Made by a program: the position numbers and the translations under genes
Shown: positions 39,911 to 52,638 of the stretch, piece by piece
How the letters are laid out: the number at the start of each line of letters is the position of its first letter
Numbering within the stretch: the first letter of the stretch is position 1
The notes under the pieces: model-generated
The model's input: only the letters and a program-made list of their open reading frames with translations
The model's database searches: none
What the model was told of the DNA's origin: nothing
Source of the DNA: Aquanectria penicillioides
Taxonomy: Eukaryota; Ascomycota; Sordariomycetes; Hypocreales; Nectriaceae
Reading direction: 5' to 3'
DNA: 64,000 nucleotides
NCBI GenBank assembly: GCA_003415625.1
Contig: PYIU01000005.1
Coordinates: 2,671,001-2,735,000 of the forward strand

Positions 39911-42006
39911 ATGGCACGAAATAAGAGAGGAGCCTCCGCCGCGCGAGGCACCAAGAGCAACCAAGGAGCGAAAGGAAGTCGAGGAGGCAGAGGTGGTTCG
40001 GCAGCCCCCCATGGACATGGACGGCCTACTCATGTACCGTCCATGACCCCAATAAGAACAACCGGTAAGTGCGCGATACGCTATGAGAAACCCTGAAATT
40101 TTTTTTCGCCCACTGACATCAGGTCCTAGCCGGGTTCACACTTGCAGACGAAGCCCGGCACACATCGCACCATGACCACTCGTTTTGGGGCCAAAACTCC
40201 AACCTTCGTGAAAGACCTGTAGCATTTGTTAGCGCCGGGACAAGCGAACCGTTAAAAGTATTAGATAAGTTTCTCGAAGACACCGAGCTGGCAACCACAG
40301 ACAACATTGGAACAAGGAACTCGTTCCAAGCAGTGGACACTCGAACCACTTCCGCTATTGGCCAGTACGAGATACAAGAAGCCAGCAGCCTCCGAACTGG
40401 AAGCGAAGAATACTTGATGAATCCAGAGGAACTAGAAGAAGCCATCCAAGACCCAAAAAAACCTAACGAAGAAGGGCCGATGTTTTTTTGGGATCTCAAA
40501 GGCGATCCGAGAGAAAAATTGGTCGACGGGAGTCCTCCAAAGGTCCCTGAGCGTCCTTGGTCAAGGCGTAGTAGTTCAAGCGACGAGGTTATCCTATTCA
40601 AAGGCAGAGATGCGCACAGAAGGTCGCAGCCCAACAATACCGAGCCGAGCACGATGCACATATACACCGAGTTCACATTCAAAGGGAATCAACCAACTGC
40701 CCAATCAAGGACGGCATCAACGGTACACAAGAAGGCAAAGGGAAGGCAAGCCCGATTTCAGAGGAAAATGAAAATTCCAACCAACGATGACGACGAGGCC
40801 ATCCTTGCAGACTACATTGCGAATATGCGAGAAAATGGCGACGCTGACGGTCTTCTGGATAATACGACAGCCAAACGCCGTGACGCGGGAGAAGTTGACT
40901 TCGTTATTTCGGATGGGCCAAGCACTGATAATGGCTCTAAAAAAGTGACTCTCATTGGGAGCATGGAGCATATGGATATTCAGGACTCTGGAGATGAACG
41001 ATCATCTGGGAATGCAACCTCAGCAAACGAAGACGATTTGGATGGGTCTGAGTCTGAGATCGATGATGGGACTCTGGCCAAGCTCATCGCCGGACATGGC
41101 TTGGGTGTGGATGACGAGGAGGCCCAATTCGATGACCCCCTGAGTGACTCGAGCTCCTCAAGTGGCGAGAGGGACATAAAGAAGGTATTGCATAGCATCG
41201 ACAACTTTGATCTCATGGACTGGGAACGGCCGAGTCTCAGGCGGAAGAAAGGCAAGGGCGCCCGGGCGCAAATCAGGTTCAATGTTTCCGATTCCGAGCT
41301 GGAGCAAACGCTACAGGCGGCATGGAAGAATGATAGACTAAAGAAATCCGAACGGAAGAAACAACGAGAACAACTCCGTGCCCTAGGCATGCTCGGCAAA
41401 AGGGCTAAGGTTGAAGACCTTCGAATCAAATACCCCGAAGGTATGGACATCGAGCAAGTTGCGGACGAATTTCGGACGTTCCTGCTAGGCTCTGATGAGA
41501 CGTAAGTATTTTGACTTGCTACACCCCTCTTCGTGTTGACTGACATGTTGACATGGGATAACAGACTCACACTCCCGCCTATGGACAATAATGGTCGAAA
41601 AATGATACATGAGCTGGCCAATAAATTCAAAATTAAATCCAAGTCAACCGGGAAAGCCGACCAACGAAGACCGACACTTCACAGGACGTTGAGGACGATG
41701 CCGTATGTAGAAAGCACATTTGACCAGACAATTAACCGCATCAATCGACGCTATTTCCCGCGTCTAGATATCAAGGGTAGGAGGTCACAACGGGCCCAAC
41801 CATTAAGATCTAACAATGCCGCGGCAACATACCGCGACGGTGAAATCATCGGTGCTGCAGCACCTGAACTGGGCACTGAGAATCGCGGTCGAGCTATGCT
41901 TGAGAAGATGGGATGGAGCAGCGGGACTGCACTTGGTGCCAACAATGAAGGAATCCTGCAGCCAGTCACACAGACCATGAAACGAAGCAAGGCTGGACTC
42001 GGTTAA
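39911..42006 (+). CDS. SQS1: Sqs1-type protein with R3H and G-patch domains
   Basis: In yeast, Sqs1 is a G-patch cofactor that stimulates the DEAH helicase Prp43 in spliceosome disassembly and ribosome assembly. Three exons: 39911-40064, 40130-41501, 41565-42006; introns are 65 and 63 nt with GTAAGT donors. For intron 1 the CTAG acceptor at 40129 keeps frame, while the nearer TCAG at 40122 does not. The product is 655 residues. Order: Arg/Gly-rich N terminus (RGGRGG), the family segment GFTLADEAR..SHHDHSFWG and RPVAFVSAG, a long acidic middle, a basic Lys-rich helix near 455-490, an R3H region (GRKMIHELANKF) at about 515-575, and a C-terminal G-patch (GRAMLEKMGWSSGTALGA.. to GLG) reaching the stop. 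The ATG is preceded by normal leader sequence. An AATAAA lies at 42240-42245. Confidence 0.9.
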
Positions 42007-42379
42007 TGGCGCAGCCGACCAACGCGCCGATATTATTGAGAACGGGAAGGAAACGATGGGGAAAGTGGTACAGGCAGCGCCTGTCGGGTTTTGATGGAGG
42101 GAAACCTGTCACCGTTGGAACCAGAGCACCGGATACCTCAGCAGATTTGATGTGCACGAATTCATTGTTACCGAGACCCTATTCTCGATGTTTATTGTAC
42201 AACCGCGAACCCCGTTGCCCGTGTGAAGACATTGCCCCCAATAAAAACAAAACCATCCGTAACGCATTAAGAGGCTCCCGGAGATAGGACCCTTAGACCC
42301 TGCAGAACCTCAAGTTCATGACACCCTAATGCCACGCGTAAAAGCAAATGCACGAAACAAACAAGCACCGCCAGATAAC
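42007..42379. other. Convergent 3' spacer of SQS1 and H2B
   Basis: 373 bp tail-to-tail spacer with a plus-strand AATAAA at 42240-42245 that suits SQS1. The short frames here are 3' UTR and antisense shadows. No RNA gene seen. Confidence 0.45.
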
Positions 42380-42928
<549 letters not shown>

Positions 42929-44940
42929 TTTCAAAAGTTGCTTGAGGAGCGGGAAAGGTGAGGTTGAAAATGTGTTTGAGTTGCGATGAAGCACGAGAGC
43001 CGAATGTGAGCTTGGGGGTGAGTACAGCGGTGGTGATGGAAGTTGATGGGCAAAAATGATGGATCGGGGGGTGGCCTGGGTTTTTGTAGCTGGGCGCGCG
43101 ACGGTGCAGGCGGGTTACTGATTGCTGATTGCTGATTGCGGCGCGCACCCATGCACGCGCTTGCTGGGTTGTTGGATACCGGGGTGGGGGAGACGCTTTG
43201 GCGCTGGGGTGATACCGTGCGCGGCATCGGTACGTACCTCTGTCCTGCTGTCGGTGGAGATGATTCCCCATGTCAGCCAGTGCCAGCTGGGACATCACGG
43301 CAGGGGACGCTTTGGGAGAATTTTGAGGAAGAAAAAAAAGGTGACATTCAGTACAGCCTATTTTTTGATTGGCCCATTTCATAATTCCCTCTCCACTTGC
43401 CTTATCTTTTCATGCTCCAGATGCTATCATCACTGTGTCAACCCGATCTTGGCTTGGATCGCTTCGTTTTCCAGGTGGTTCTGCGAGAGTCCTGGTGCAT
43501 CATGTTCATCCCAGTAGCCTTTGTATTCTTCGGTGGACATGCTTCTATCGAGTCCTAGGACAAATGACTAGATTCTTTTCCATCTCCAATGTGTGCCTTG
43601 GCACTTGAAAATCTACGATCCGGTTGTGTATCGTCGCAATTAGTCATTGGGCCTTGCCCTCAGCTCCATGCATGTGCCAGCTTCAATACTGCTTGTCTTC
43701 TGATGCTACATGCATCTGAATTACTCACGTTTGGCGTAGCTTCCTTGTTCTACTTGCTCAAAGCCACGTGGGTAGCAATTAGGAAAGGAGGAATGGGCAG
43801 CGACCGCATCGCATCATCGTCTTAATCAATGGCCTGGATACATTTGCCCCAGACACCCACCCCACATGGTTTCTGACAATACCTTATGCCGAGCTGGCCA
43901 ACAAATCGCGAGTCCATCTCATGCACTGACTACCCTCGATCCTCGCTATCCTCCTGCAAGAGCTTCTTTGCAGAATGCTCTCCGCACACCCAATTCTGGG
44001 TTCGGACCCGCTCCGTATTTGGCCACTGGTTCGACAGCCACATCTTGGTTCTCACAAGGCTGTTGACCTAGTCAACACGAATCAAATGTGGGCCAGACAC
44101 GGGGTTCATCAAACCAGAACAAGGTGGCATTGTTCCAGTAAGTTGACGCTATATATATATCTCTCTCTCTCTTTTAATAGATTTGTTTTGGAGAAAACCA
44201 AGGGGGAAAAAGTCGGTCCATTAAATATGCGCATGTATATAATACGCCATATACCTCAATAGCATAGAGGTGAAATAATCCCAGGCTCAGAGGATCCGAA
44301 TCAGTACGCCATAAGCATAGATGCCTTCGAGAACCTAACACCTCGCTTAACTCGTAATGCAAACAGATCACACAAACATCACCAATGTTCAAGTTTGCAA
44401 CACCAGACTGCTCAACAAATTAGATGACAGAAAGAAATCCAATCTCGATCGGAACCGCAGTTGCTCTCGTCGCCGTCCTATATCGCAGAGGCCAGAGCTA
44501 CGACAAACCCGTAAGCAACAAAAACATGGTCCCAAAGGGGCAAAGCAATCAGTGAAAATGAGGAAATTGATGATCGAAGAAACTCAAGAGAGAACAAAAT
44601 TAGGCGGCTGGGAAACGAATTATTGAGACCGGGCGGGCCTCTGGTTTTATTTTCAATGGGCCCATTGCTGGATAACAGGGGTATGGTTTGTTTTTTATTC
44701 GCCAAACTTATTTTCGCCAAATCAGGTTAGCGCCCAGTCGCGCCTCGTTGTGAGTGATCCGTGATCAGAGCTCCTACGCGCGAAAAGTACTTAACCTCTA
44801 TGTCCCCCGCTGACATCGACTGCCTTCAACTACATCTTGCAATTGTCATCAACACAACGCACATCGCCCCTCAGCCGTCGACTTCTGTCCACGAAACACC
44901 CTCACCTTTACGTACTTTTTAACCCCTAAAAACTTTCAAA
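42929..44940. promoter_or_regulatory. Bidirectional H2B-H2A spacer, 2.0 kb
   Basis: It holds the promoters and 5' leaders of both histone genes. H2A is preceded by a CT/CA-rich leader ending in CTTTCAAA before its ATG. An ATTGG (inverted CCAAT) is at 43368-43372. A short AT then CT dinucleotide tract is at 44151-44172. Several frames of 60-180 codons occur on both strands, but none shows a domain, a consistent exon structure or fungal-like codon use that I could defend. The spacer is roomy for a histone pair, so an unrecognised noncoding transcript is possible. Confidence 0.5.
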
Positions 44941-45532
44941 ATGACTGGCGGCGGCAAGTCTGGCGGCAAGGCCTCTGGCTCCAAGAACGCTCAATCGTAA
45001 GTCTCATTGTCAAATGCTGCGCAGATGGCGGTAATGCGCGTTTTCGTCTCGAGTGATCGCTATCGCCTGTGCGATTTACATTGTTTCGCATCGCATTATT
45101 TTGTCGTGTTTGAATGCTAATACATCATCTAGTCGTTCTTCCAAGGCCGGTCTCGCGTTCCCCGTAGGTCGTGTCCATCGTCTGCTCCGCAAGGGCAATT
45201 ACGCTCAGCGTGTTGGTGCTGGTGCTCCTGTTTATCTGGCTGCCGTCCTCGAGTACCTCGCCGCCGAAATTCTCGAGCTGGCTGGTAACGCTGCTCGTGA
45301 CAACAAGAAGACCCGTATCATCCCCCGCCATCTTCAGCTCGCCATCCGAAACGATGAGGAGCTGAACAAGCTTTTGGGTCACGTCACCATTGCCCAGGGT
45401 GGTGTCTTGCCCAACATCCACCAGAGTATGTGCTTCATGTTTAATTGTGTAGTGTTCCATGCTAATCTTCATTTAGACCTTCTGCCCAAGAAGACTGGCA
45501 AGACTGGAAAGGGTGCGAGCCAGGAGCTTTAA
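44941..45532 (+). CDS. H2A: Histone H2A with C-terminal SQEL motif
   Basis: Core histone. Exons: 44941-44996, 45133-45425 and 45477-45532; introns of 136 and 51 nt. The spliced product is 134 residues: [100 protein letters not shown], then [20 protein letters not shown] and KGASQEL. It contains the acidic patch (NDEELNKLL) and ends in S-Q-E-L, the site phosphorylated by ATM/ATR-type kinases after DNA breaks; in fungi the major H2A carries this, so no separate H2A.X is needed. A reading frame through intron 1 (45053-) is not the protein. Convergent with the NDUFB9-type gene. Confidence 0.98.
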
Positions 45533-46040
45533 ATGCGTCGTTCGGTTCTGATTTCTCGCAATGGTTGGTTGTTTGGGTTGTCATGACAAAGGGGTCACGG
45601 TTCAGGGTTCACGGTTGCTTTATTTACTCGCGCGTTAGGGTTGTACAATAATCCCCACGGCTATGGTCATGAAATAAGAATTCTTTCGACGATCATCACT
45701 TCGTTTTCGTCAATTGCTAGTGTCATGCAGTGTGTTCAATGTGAATTGTTGGTGGTGGATGGTCAGAAGGTGTAATCGACACAAGCGTAGGGGGGGGGCT
45801 GTTATAGTATTGCAGGACATGGTCGCGGTACAATAGGTAAGCGTCAGAATCGTGCGGCAGCTCTTCTGTGAGCGTAGGCAACTGAAGATAATATTTTGGA
45901 AAATAACAGACACGATCTTGATGGTGTACGAGGTTTTTATCCTACGATTTTACCAATGGTCCTCGATTCGTCAAAAATCACATCTTGATTTTCCTTTGAT
46001 AATATACAATGTTCTTCCCACCAGCTCGAGCTCCTTCCGA
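45533..46040. other. Convergent 3' spacer of H2A and the NDUFB9-type gene
   Basis: About 500 bp. No coding pattern. Short frames here include a possible alternative, longer last exon of the minus-strand gene (to 45971) if a different acceptor is used. Confidence 0.4.
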
Positions 46041-46581
46041 TCAGTGTCTGTTGACTGGGTGCGGAGGGGCTACCGGTATCGTTAGTATAGGGCCGCAGAT
46101 GGCTGAAGCAAAACTCACGGTTCAAGATCGGGGAAGGCAGGTTTCGCTCGTATTTCGATCCTGTGTAGTTCTTGTCAACGTCTGGCGCTATCAACTCGGA
46201 TAGGCTGCATTCATGAGCTTACCTCCAGGTGCAGTTGGGGGAGTGTATGGATCGGGGTGCTTCCAGCTATCCAGCAGCTTCTCCGTCTCCGTCAACAAGG
46301 CCTATTTGCGGTGGTCAGTGTTGGGAACTTCCGATGCAGGTCAATTCTCTCACGCGCTGCTGTCTTGGGTCCGTGACATTCCGATTCGCCTCGAAAAGTG
46401 AGCGGATATACAAGGCTTGGCCACGCCACAGATGTCGGTGCACAGCCCAGTCCAATGCCAGCTTCAGCGAGCGGCGGTAGAGAGACCTGTTTCCACACGT
46501 GTTAGCGGTTGTAATTCCATCGCGAAAGGTTTACTCTCGCGTGTTGCTGTCGACTAACAGAGCGGCTCTTCTGGTGGACAT
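46041..46581 (-). CDS. Mitochondrial complex I LYR subunit, NDUFB9 (B22) type
   Basis: An accessory subunit of the distal proton-pumping (membrane) arm of NADH:ubiquinone oxidoreductase; LYR proteins bind the mitochondrial acyl carrier protein. Five small exons: 46581-46559, 46486-46354, 46301-46223, 46160-46119, 46069-46041, with introns of 72, 52, 62 and 49 nt. The product is about 101 residues: MSTRRAALSLYRRSLKLALD, WAVHRHLWRGQALYIRSLFE, ANRNVTDPRQQR, TETEKLLDSWKHPDPYTPPT, APGGSKYERNLPSPIL. L-Y-R in the first helix and the downstream Phe (SLF) are the LYR hallmarks, and the GGSKYERNLP tail fits the NDUFB9 family. The last acceptor is a choice: GGTAG at 46070, 11 nt after an ACTAAC branch point, gives NPPPHPVNRH; CAACAG at 46048 would give a 117-residue protein ending at 45971. 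Reading frames across the introns had hidden this gene. Confidence 0.85.
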
Positions 46582-46840
46582 GGCGGAGAAAAGTGAGGAT
46601 GCGAAATATTATCTCAATGTCGAACGATTCCTCGGCGTCAATCAATCAATTGATTGATTATTGCGGTGGCAATTCGCCCTGATGTTGAGGGAGATAGGGT
46701 TCGAGGACAGTGTTGGTTGGAGTTGCAGGACCAGATGAGAAGCCACATCGAGAGGACCGAGGAAGTCAGTGTGGATTCTTGGGGCCTTGTTGCCTGAGGC
46801 CGGGGAATTGCCGACGGAGAGTGCATGTTCCACTTTAAAA
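46582..46840 (-). promoter_or_regulatory. Upstream region of the NDUFB9-type gene with a 20 bp palindrome
   Basis: Normal-composition DNA between the start codon and the AT-rich block. A perfect palindrome, AATCAATCAATTGATTGATT (46640-46659), lies about 60 bp upstream of the ATG, where a dimeric regulator could bind. A minus-strand frame of 62-63 codons here has no recognised domain. Confidence 0.4.
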
Positions 46841-46938
46841 TTTAAGGGAACCTACCCTATAGAGATAGTTAATATATATTAAACAACCCTTGTTCTATAT
46901 CTTTGTTTCTCCCTGCCTCCCTTCTCTATTTTAACTTA

Positions 46939-47054
46939 AGGCTTTAAAGAAAGAGTAAAGCTATATTAAATTAATTTTAATTATATTTTAATTATATTAC
47001 TTTTCTTTATTTTATATAAATTATTTAATATAGCTTTACCCTTTTTTAAAGCCT
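46939..47054. repeat. MITE-like hairpin, 116 bp
   Basis: The left arm starts AGGCTTTAAAGAAAGAGTAA and runs into AGCTATATTAAA; the right arm is its inverted copy, ending TTTACCCTTTTTTAAAGCCT. Arms are over 30 bp with few mismatches and enclose an AT-rich loop. It sits at the island 2 border. Confidence 0.65.
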
Positions 47055-47127
47055 ATTAAATCTATTAAATTAAAGGTATATTAAAATATTAAAGCTTTAA
47101 GAAGTTATATAAAAAATAAAGAGTTAT

Positions 47128-47386
47128 TATAAACAATATATAGGCACGCGCAGGGACGGTCACAGCAGGCAACATGCGCAATGGGTCGGTCTAAATCAAT
47201 TGGGATTCATAAGGAGCAGCTAGATAGTGGTCATAGAATGCAGTCACCTATTTACAGTGCAAGGATTCCCTTATGAGGATATATGGCCTTAAGACCTAGG
47301 CCTATAAGGCCCCTAAGGTTAGCTTGTGGCCGGCCGCTATGTCTATAGCGGCGACCACCTTTGCCTGGCCGCTATATCTATTAACA
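47128..47386 (-). repeat. Copia-A LTR (left), with GC-rich hairpin
   Basis: 259 bp, TATAAACA (from TGTAAACA) to TTAACA. It contains a perfect 8 bp-stem hairpin, GCCGCTAT-GTCT-ATAGCGGC, at 47333-47352. Confidence 0.9.
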
Positions 47387-48559
47387 CTCCCTTTAAGCCC
47401 GACTAAAGGCTTGTCCTTAGGTGCTATTATAAGGCTATCCTAACCTTCCTTATATATATATTCCTTATATAATTATAGAGTTATTCTTTTCTTATTGCTA
47501 GGGCAATTATCTGCCTAAATAGAACTTTCTTACTATAGCTAAGGGTATTGCTATAAGCTTTTATAGATACTATTTGCATTTACCTTAATATTTTTAGTAT
47601 AGTACTTTTTTTAATTTTAGCCTTAATCTTAAGGCATTAATAAAAGAGCAATATAATAGGCCTATTAATAGCTTTATAAGTATATTAGCAATATTTTTAG
47701 TAAAAGGGATATATTATAATTTAATTATACTATTTTTAATAGCCTCTTTTATAAAGTAATACTATATTTAAATATACTTTATATAAATATAGAATTTAGG
47801 GTTATATATTAGCTTTATAGCACTTTAGTTATCTATAAAGATTACTATTAAGGCAGTTAATAAGCTATTAAGTTTCTTTATAAAGCTCTTTATTTATATA
47901 ATTTATAATATTACTTTTATTAATATATAGTATTTAGCTTTTATTAAGGACTTTACTATAATTTTTTAATGCTTATTAAACTATATAATTAAGCCTTTAT
48001 TTATAAAAAATATATATTTTTTAGTTAATTATACTATCTTTAGGCAATTAGTATAATTAAAGTTATAATAGCTATAAAGACTAAATGGGTTATTATATAA
48101 CTTTTCCTTAAGGCAGTAATAATAAATAGAGTAATTAAGGCTTCTTTTAATATATTATAGTATTCTTTTTATAGCCTTAAGTTATTACTTGCTTAGGCTA
48201 TTTAAAAAGTATGCCTAAAAACTATATATAAAGGCTAGATTAGGCTGGCTTTACTATAAGAGATAGTTAACTTTTCTTACTATTAATATATATTTTTTAT
48301 TAATAGCCTTTATATTAAGAATATTAATTGCTTTAATTAAATAATAGGTTTCCATTTCTATTAATATATTTATAGCTTTATAGTTAAAGTATTTAAATTG
48401 CTTAAAAATGCTTATTATATAGTCTCTTTATAATAATATAAGCAATCTATCTTTTTTTACTATAATGGCTATACCTAAAAAGAGCTTAAGAAATTTAAGT
48501 AACTTTATCTTTACTTTCTATATAAGTTTATTAATAAAGGTATTTACATTTTTATTATT

Positions 48560-48640
48560 ATTAATAATTATAAATATATTATTTATATATATAGCTATAA
48601 TAATCTCCTTTATTTAATTTATATAGACTATAGTATTGCT
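48560..48640 (-). pseudogene. Copia-A reverse transcriptase footprint
   Basis: The minus strand reads NTIVYIN, stop or Gln, IKEIIIAIYINNIFIII and then NKNVNTFINKLI. The Copia box I-A-I-Y-V-D-D-I has become Y-I-N-N through G-to-A changes. Confidence 0.8.
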
Positions 48641-51070
48641 CTATAGCCTTTTAAGGCCTAATTTATTAAGTATCTTTTTTAGTTTCTTTTGCTACTATTA
48701 GGCACTTTACTTAAGGCTATATAGAGCTATAAGCAACTATATAATATACTTAATGCTTTATTTATAGCCTACTTTTTTAGCTAAGTGTTTATATTTTAGA
48801 TCCTTAAAGAACTTATTAAGTAAAGAAAAGGTTATAATATAGATATTTTCTTTTAGCTTTTTATTTAAATATACTATAATTATATTGTTTTATAATAGCT
48901 TCTTTTTGATCTATATAGTATAAGCAAATAGTATCCTTTAGGAGTTAGCTTTTATAATTAAAAAGAAAGTCTTTTAGTAATTAATGCTTTTTTTTTGTAT
49001 AAAGCTATATACTATAAGTTAAGCTTTATATATAACTATTATACTATTTTTATCTCTTTTATATTAATTTATCTATTTTACTATAAGTAGTTTTTTGCCT
49101 TTTAGTAACTCCCTCTTTAGGATGAATTTAAGTATGCCTTTATTAATAAGGGTATAAATTTTCTTAAAGAATGCCTCCCTCTAAAGGTTGGTATTTAGCC
49201 AGTTAAGGGCATTATAGACTATAGCTAGATTGGCATTAATATAGGCGGCTAGAATCTACTTCTTTATAGCTATTATTAGCATTATAAGGTATCTTTTAGA
49301 GTTATTAAATGCTTCTTTTAGCTATAATTAAATAATCTTTTTACCTTTTGCTATAAGCAGTAAAATAGGCTTATAAAACATTATATATATTATTATAATA
49401 ACTTTCTTTATCTTAGGGTTTTAAATCCTATATGCCTTAATTCCTTAGAATTCTATAAGGATTCCTTTTTAACTATAAGGCAATATCTTTTTAAATTTAT
49501 TATACTTTTTCTATTTAATATAAATAAATGCCTTTAACCCTAAAATCTATAGATATTTAATATTTAATATATATTTCTTTTTTAGGATTAAATCTATAAA
49601 GTAAACCTTATAAAGGGTCTTTTAGTTTAGTAATCTTATTGCTATAATATTAGTAATGTATATAACTATAAGGATAATCTCTCCTTATAGCCTAAAAGGG
49701 ATATTTATTGCTATTATTATACTTCTTACTTTCTTTTAGATTGTATAGTTTGCCTATTTAATAAAGCCATTCTATTTATAGCTATATAGCAGTATAATAA
49801 TTATAGGGATCCCTATCTTTAAGAGGAGTTTATTAACCTTTCTATTAATAAATTTATAGCTGCTATTAAACTATATCTTTTAAGGCAGACTATAAGCTAT
49901 AATAGTTCTAAATATTAAGAGATCTTTTTCTATTAAGGTAGTAGTATTGCTTTTCTTTTTAAGTAAATTGCTATAAAAGTAATAGCTTTTATTATTAGTT
50001 ATAAGCTTAAGATACCTCTTTTTATTATATATATATAGATTTAGCTTTATAAGGTCTATATAAAGGAGGTTAAGTATATAGTTTGCTCTCTTTTATAGTA
50101 TTTTTAGTAAGAACCTTATGCTTTTAGTAAGCTTATAGTCTTTATAGGGTATATTAAGTGGCTTATAATTATTAAGCCTACCTTTTATAACCTTAAAGGT
50201 ATAATTAAGGGCTTTTTAATCTATATAAATAAGTCTTTAGTATTATATTTTTGCCTTAAACTATTCTATTTATATTAGTATTATTTTAGGAGTAAAGTAA
50301 TGGCTTATTATACCTTTTATTGCTTTAAGCAAAAACCCTTAATTAAGAATATTAAGGGTTATAAAGATCTTATTATTACTATTAAAGATTTTATTTTTAA
50401 TTATATAATTACTAAAGAGATAGACTTTTTTACTAAAGATTATATTTAATAGAAAATCTTTAATAAAGACTGCATTTTTAAGTATTATAGTTTTTATTCT
50501 CTTTCCTTTTATAAATAGTATAACTATTGCTATTTCTATAGCTATAGGGTATATAGTGCCTTTACCTATAAGAATTAGCATTATTTTATTAAGTTTATGC
50601 TATTTATTTTCTTTAAACTATTTAAAGTTATTAATAGTATATATATTAGCTTTTAAGTCCTAAAGCTAGCAGTCTTTTTAATTAATAAGGCTTAATTCTA
50701 TAGATATTAAGATAGTAATAAAGTTACTATTTCCCTTAGCCTTTAGTGCAGTATTATTATTAATATTAAGGGGACTATATAATTGCTGTTTTAGTAGGCT
50801 AGAAATTATTGCTATAGCTGCCTTTTCTATTAATAACCTTATAAAAGCATTACTAAAGAACTTCCTTACCTTTAAGCCTTTATAGTATATAAAAATAGCA
50901 TTATTATTATTATTAAAGTTGTTTTTAGCTTTCTTTATGTTTTTAGCACTTTATTTACTTAATTCTATATATAAGGCAGTCTTTTTAGTCTTTTTAATAG
51001 TTTTATTACTATTATCTTTCTTCTTTAACTTTCTATTTTTACTGCCTTTACTCTCTTTCTATAGAGATAG

Positions 51071-51112
51071 GCAGTTCTTTATAATATAACCTTTCTAGTT
51101 ATAGTTAAAGTA
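51071..51112 (-). pseudogene. Copia-A gag zinc knuckle footprint
   Basis: Minus-strand codons: Y-F-N-Y-N-stop-K-G-Y-I-I-K-N-C. Spacing equals C-x2-C-x4-H-x4-C with two Cys and the His replaced by Tyr. Confidence 0.7.
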
Positions 51113-52374
51113 TTTACTGCTTTTAGGATCTTTTTTATAATTATTCTTTTTATTTAATTAAGCACTTATCTATATGCCTTTTTTATTACTAGAGTCTTTA
51201 CTTTTCTTTTAAAAAGTCTATAGACTTTTAGCTTTATTAATAAGGTCTTTTTGCATTTTATAAATAAATTAATATTTCCTCTTTTGCTTATAGTTATATT
51301 AAAGTGCATTTTACTTAAAAAAGACCTTTTTAATGCTATTTATAAACTTTATTTTTTTTTAATACTTAAGAAGCTTATTGCTAGCTTTAATAATACTATT
51401 TATAATATAGCAAAAGTTATTAATATAACTTTAGACCCTTTATAGTTTCTTTAAAGTTAAGAACTTTAATTTTTAGTAGAGATTAGCTAAACTTTATTAA
51501 GACTTTATATTATTATACCTTTTTATTAATAGCTTAATAGCCTTTATATTAGTTTTTACTAAAAATAATAATAGCTTTAGTTTCTATAAAACTGCTATTT
51601 TTATAGCAGCAATTAAATACATTTCTTTTAAATATAAGATTTTAATCTCTTTATACTATTTAATAGTAGTTATAATATAGAAAAAATATCTCTTTTAGGC
51701 AGCTTAATTCTTTAATCCCTTAAGTATATTATTTCCCTTTATCTTAAAGTTAAAACTAATAAAATCTTTAATTTCAATTAATTATAAGTTTATAATTTTC
51801 TTTTTACTTAAAGTAAGGTCTATTAATATCTTTCTATTCCTTAAGAAATTAAATATTTTATCTAAAGCTTTTAAGGGCTCCTTTAAGGTATAAAAGAGTT
51901 AGCTTCTTTAGTACTTAAAGCTTTTATCTTTATTATCTTTTACTTTAGATTTTAATTTATTTTTAGGCTATATTTTATATTTAATCTTTAATTTATTTTT
52001 AATCTTTTAATTAAAGTGCTTTTATAGCTTTTATATTTATTGTATTATTTTTATTATTTATTGTATTATAATACTTAAATTTAGCTAAATCTTTTATAGG
52101 TTCTTTTTAGTAGGCTTTATTAACCTTTTAGAGGGGAGTAAGAGATCCTTAAGATTATCTTCTCTTTTAGTAGGATCTTCTTTATTATTAGTTCATTTAA
52201 TTGCTTTAATAGTAAGGACTGGCTTTAGGGCTAGCTTTAAAGCTATTGCTTAGGTTTTAGGACTTTAATTAATTAATATTATAAGCGCTAACTTTAAGGG
52301 ATAAACTTTAGGTTAATTTAAACCTTTTAAATAGCTATAATTTCTTCTTAAATTAAAGCTTTAGGCTTATAATT

Positions 52375-52633
52375 TATAAATAATATATAGGTATGTATAG
52401 GGATAGTTATAGTAGGCAATATGCACAATAGGTTGGTCTAGATCAATTAGGATTTATAAGGAGCAGCTAGATAGTGGTTGCAGAATGCAGTTACCTATTT
52501 ATAGTGTAGGGATTCCCTTATAAGGATATATGGCCTTAAGACTTAGGCCTATAAGGCCCCTAAGGTCGGCTTGTGGCCGGCCGCTATATCTATAGCGGCG
52601 ACTACCTTCGCCCGGCCGCTATATCCATTAACA
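52375..52633 (-). repeat. Copia-A LTR (right)
   Basis: 259 bp partner of 47128-47386, with the same hairpin at 52580-52599, followed by GTTAT and at once by the first LTR of Copia-B. Confidence 0.9.
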
Positions 52634-52638
52634 GTTAT

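Larger units (their letters stand above)
47128..52633 (-). mobile_element. Copia-A: Ty1/Copia LTR retrotransposon, moderately RIP-damaged
   Basis: 5.5 kb with two LTRs of exactly 259 bp (47128-47386 and 52375-52633) and a perfect 5 bp target duplication GTTAT (47123-47127 and 52634-52638). Minus-strand order: gag zinc knuckle (51071-51112), later reverse transcriptase with IAIYINNIFIII (box at 48577-48588) in place of Y-V-D-D-I. Integrase would lie between these, the Copia order. LTRs still contain CG-rich patches (GGCCGGCCGCTAT), so this is among the youngest elements here, yet the interior holds many stops. Confidence 0.88.

Noticed and set aside
40119..40682. 187-codon and 220-codon minus-strand frames across SQS1
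   Set aside because: Antisense shadows of the acidic coding region of SQS1.
46292..46498. Frame MWKQVSLPPLAEAG.. on the minus strand
   Set aside because: Wrong frame; the neighbouring frame reads SLYRRSLKLALDWAVHR of the NDUFB9-type protein.
50339..50581. 80-codon minus-strand frame inside Copia-A
   Set aside because: In the coding sense but only a short stop-free remnant of pol; not a separate gene.
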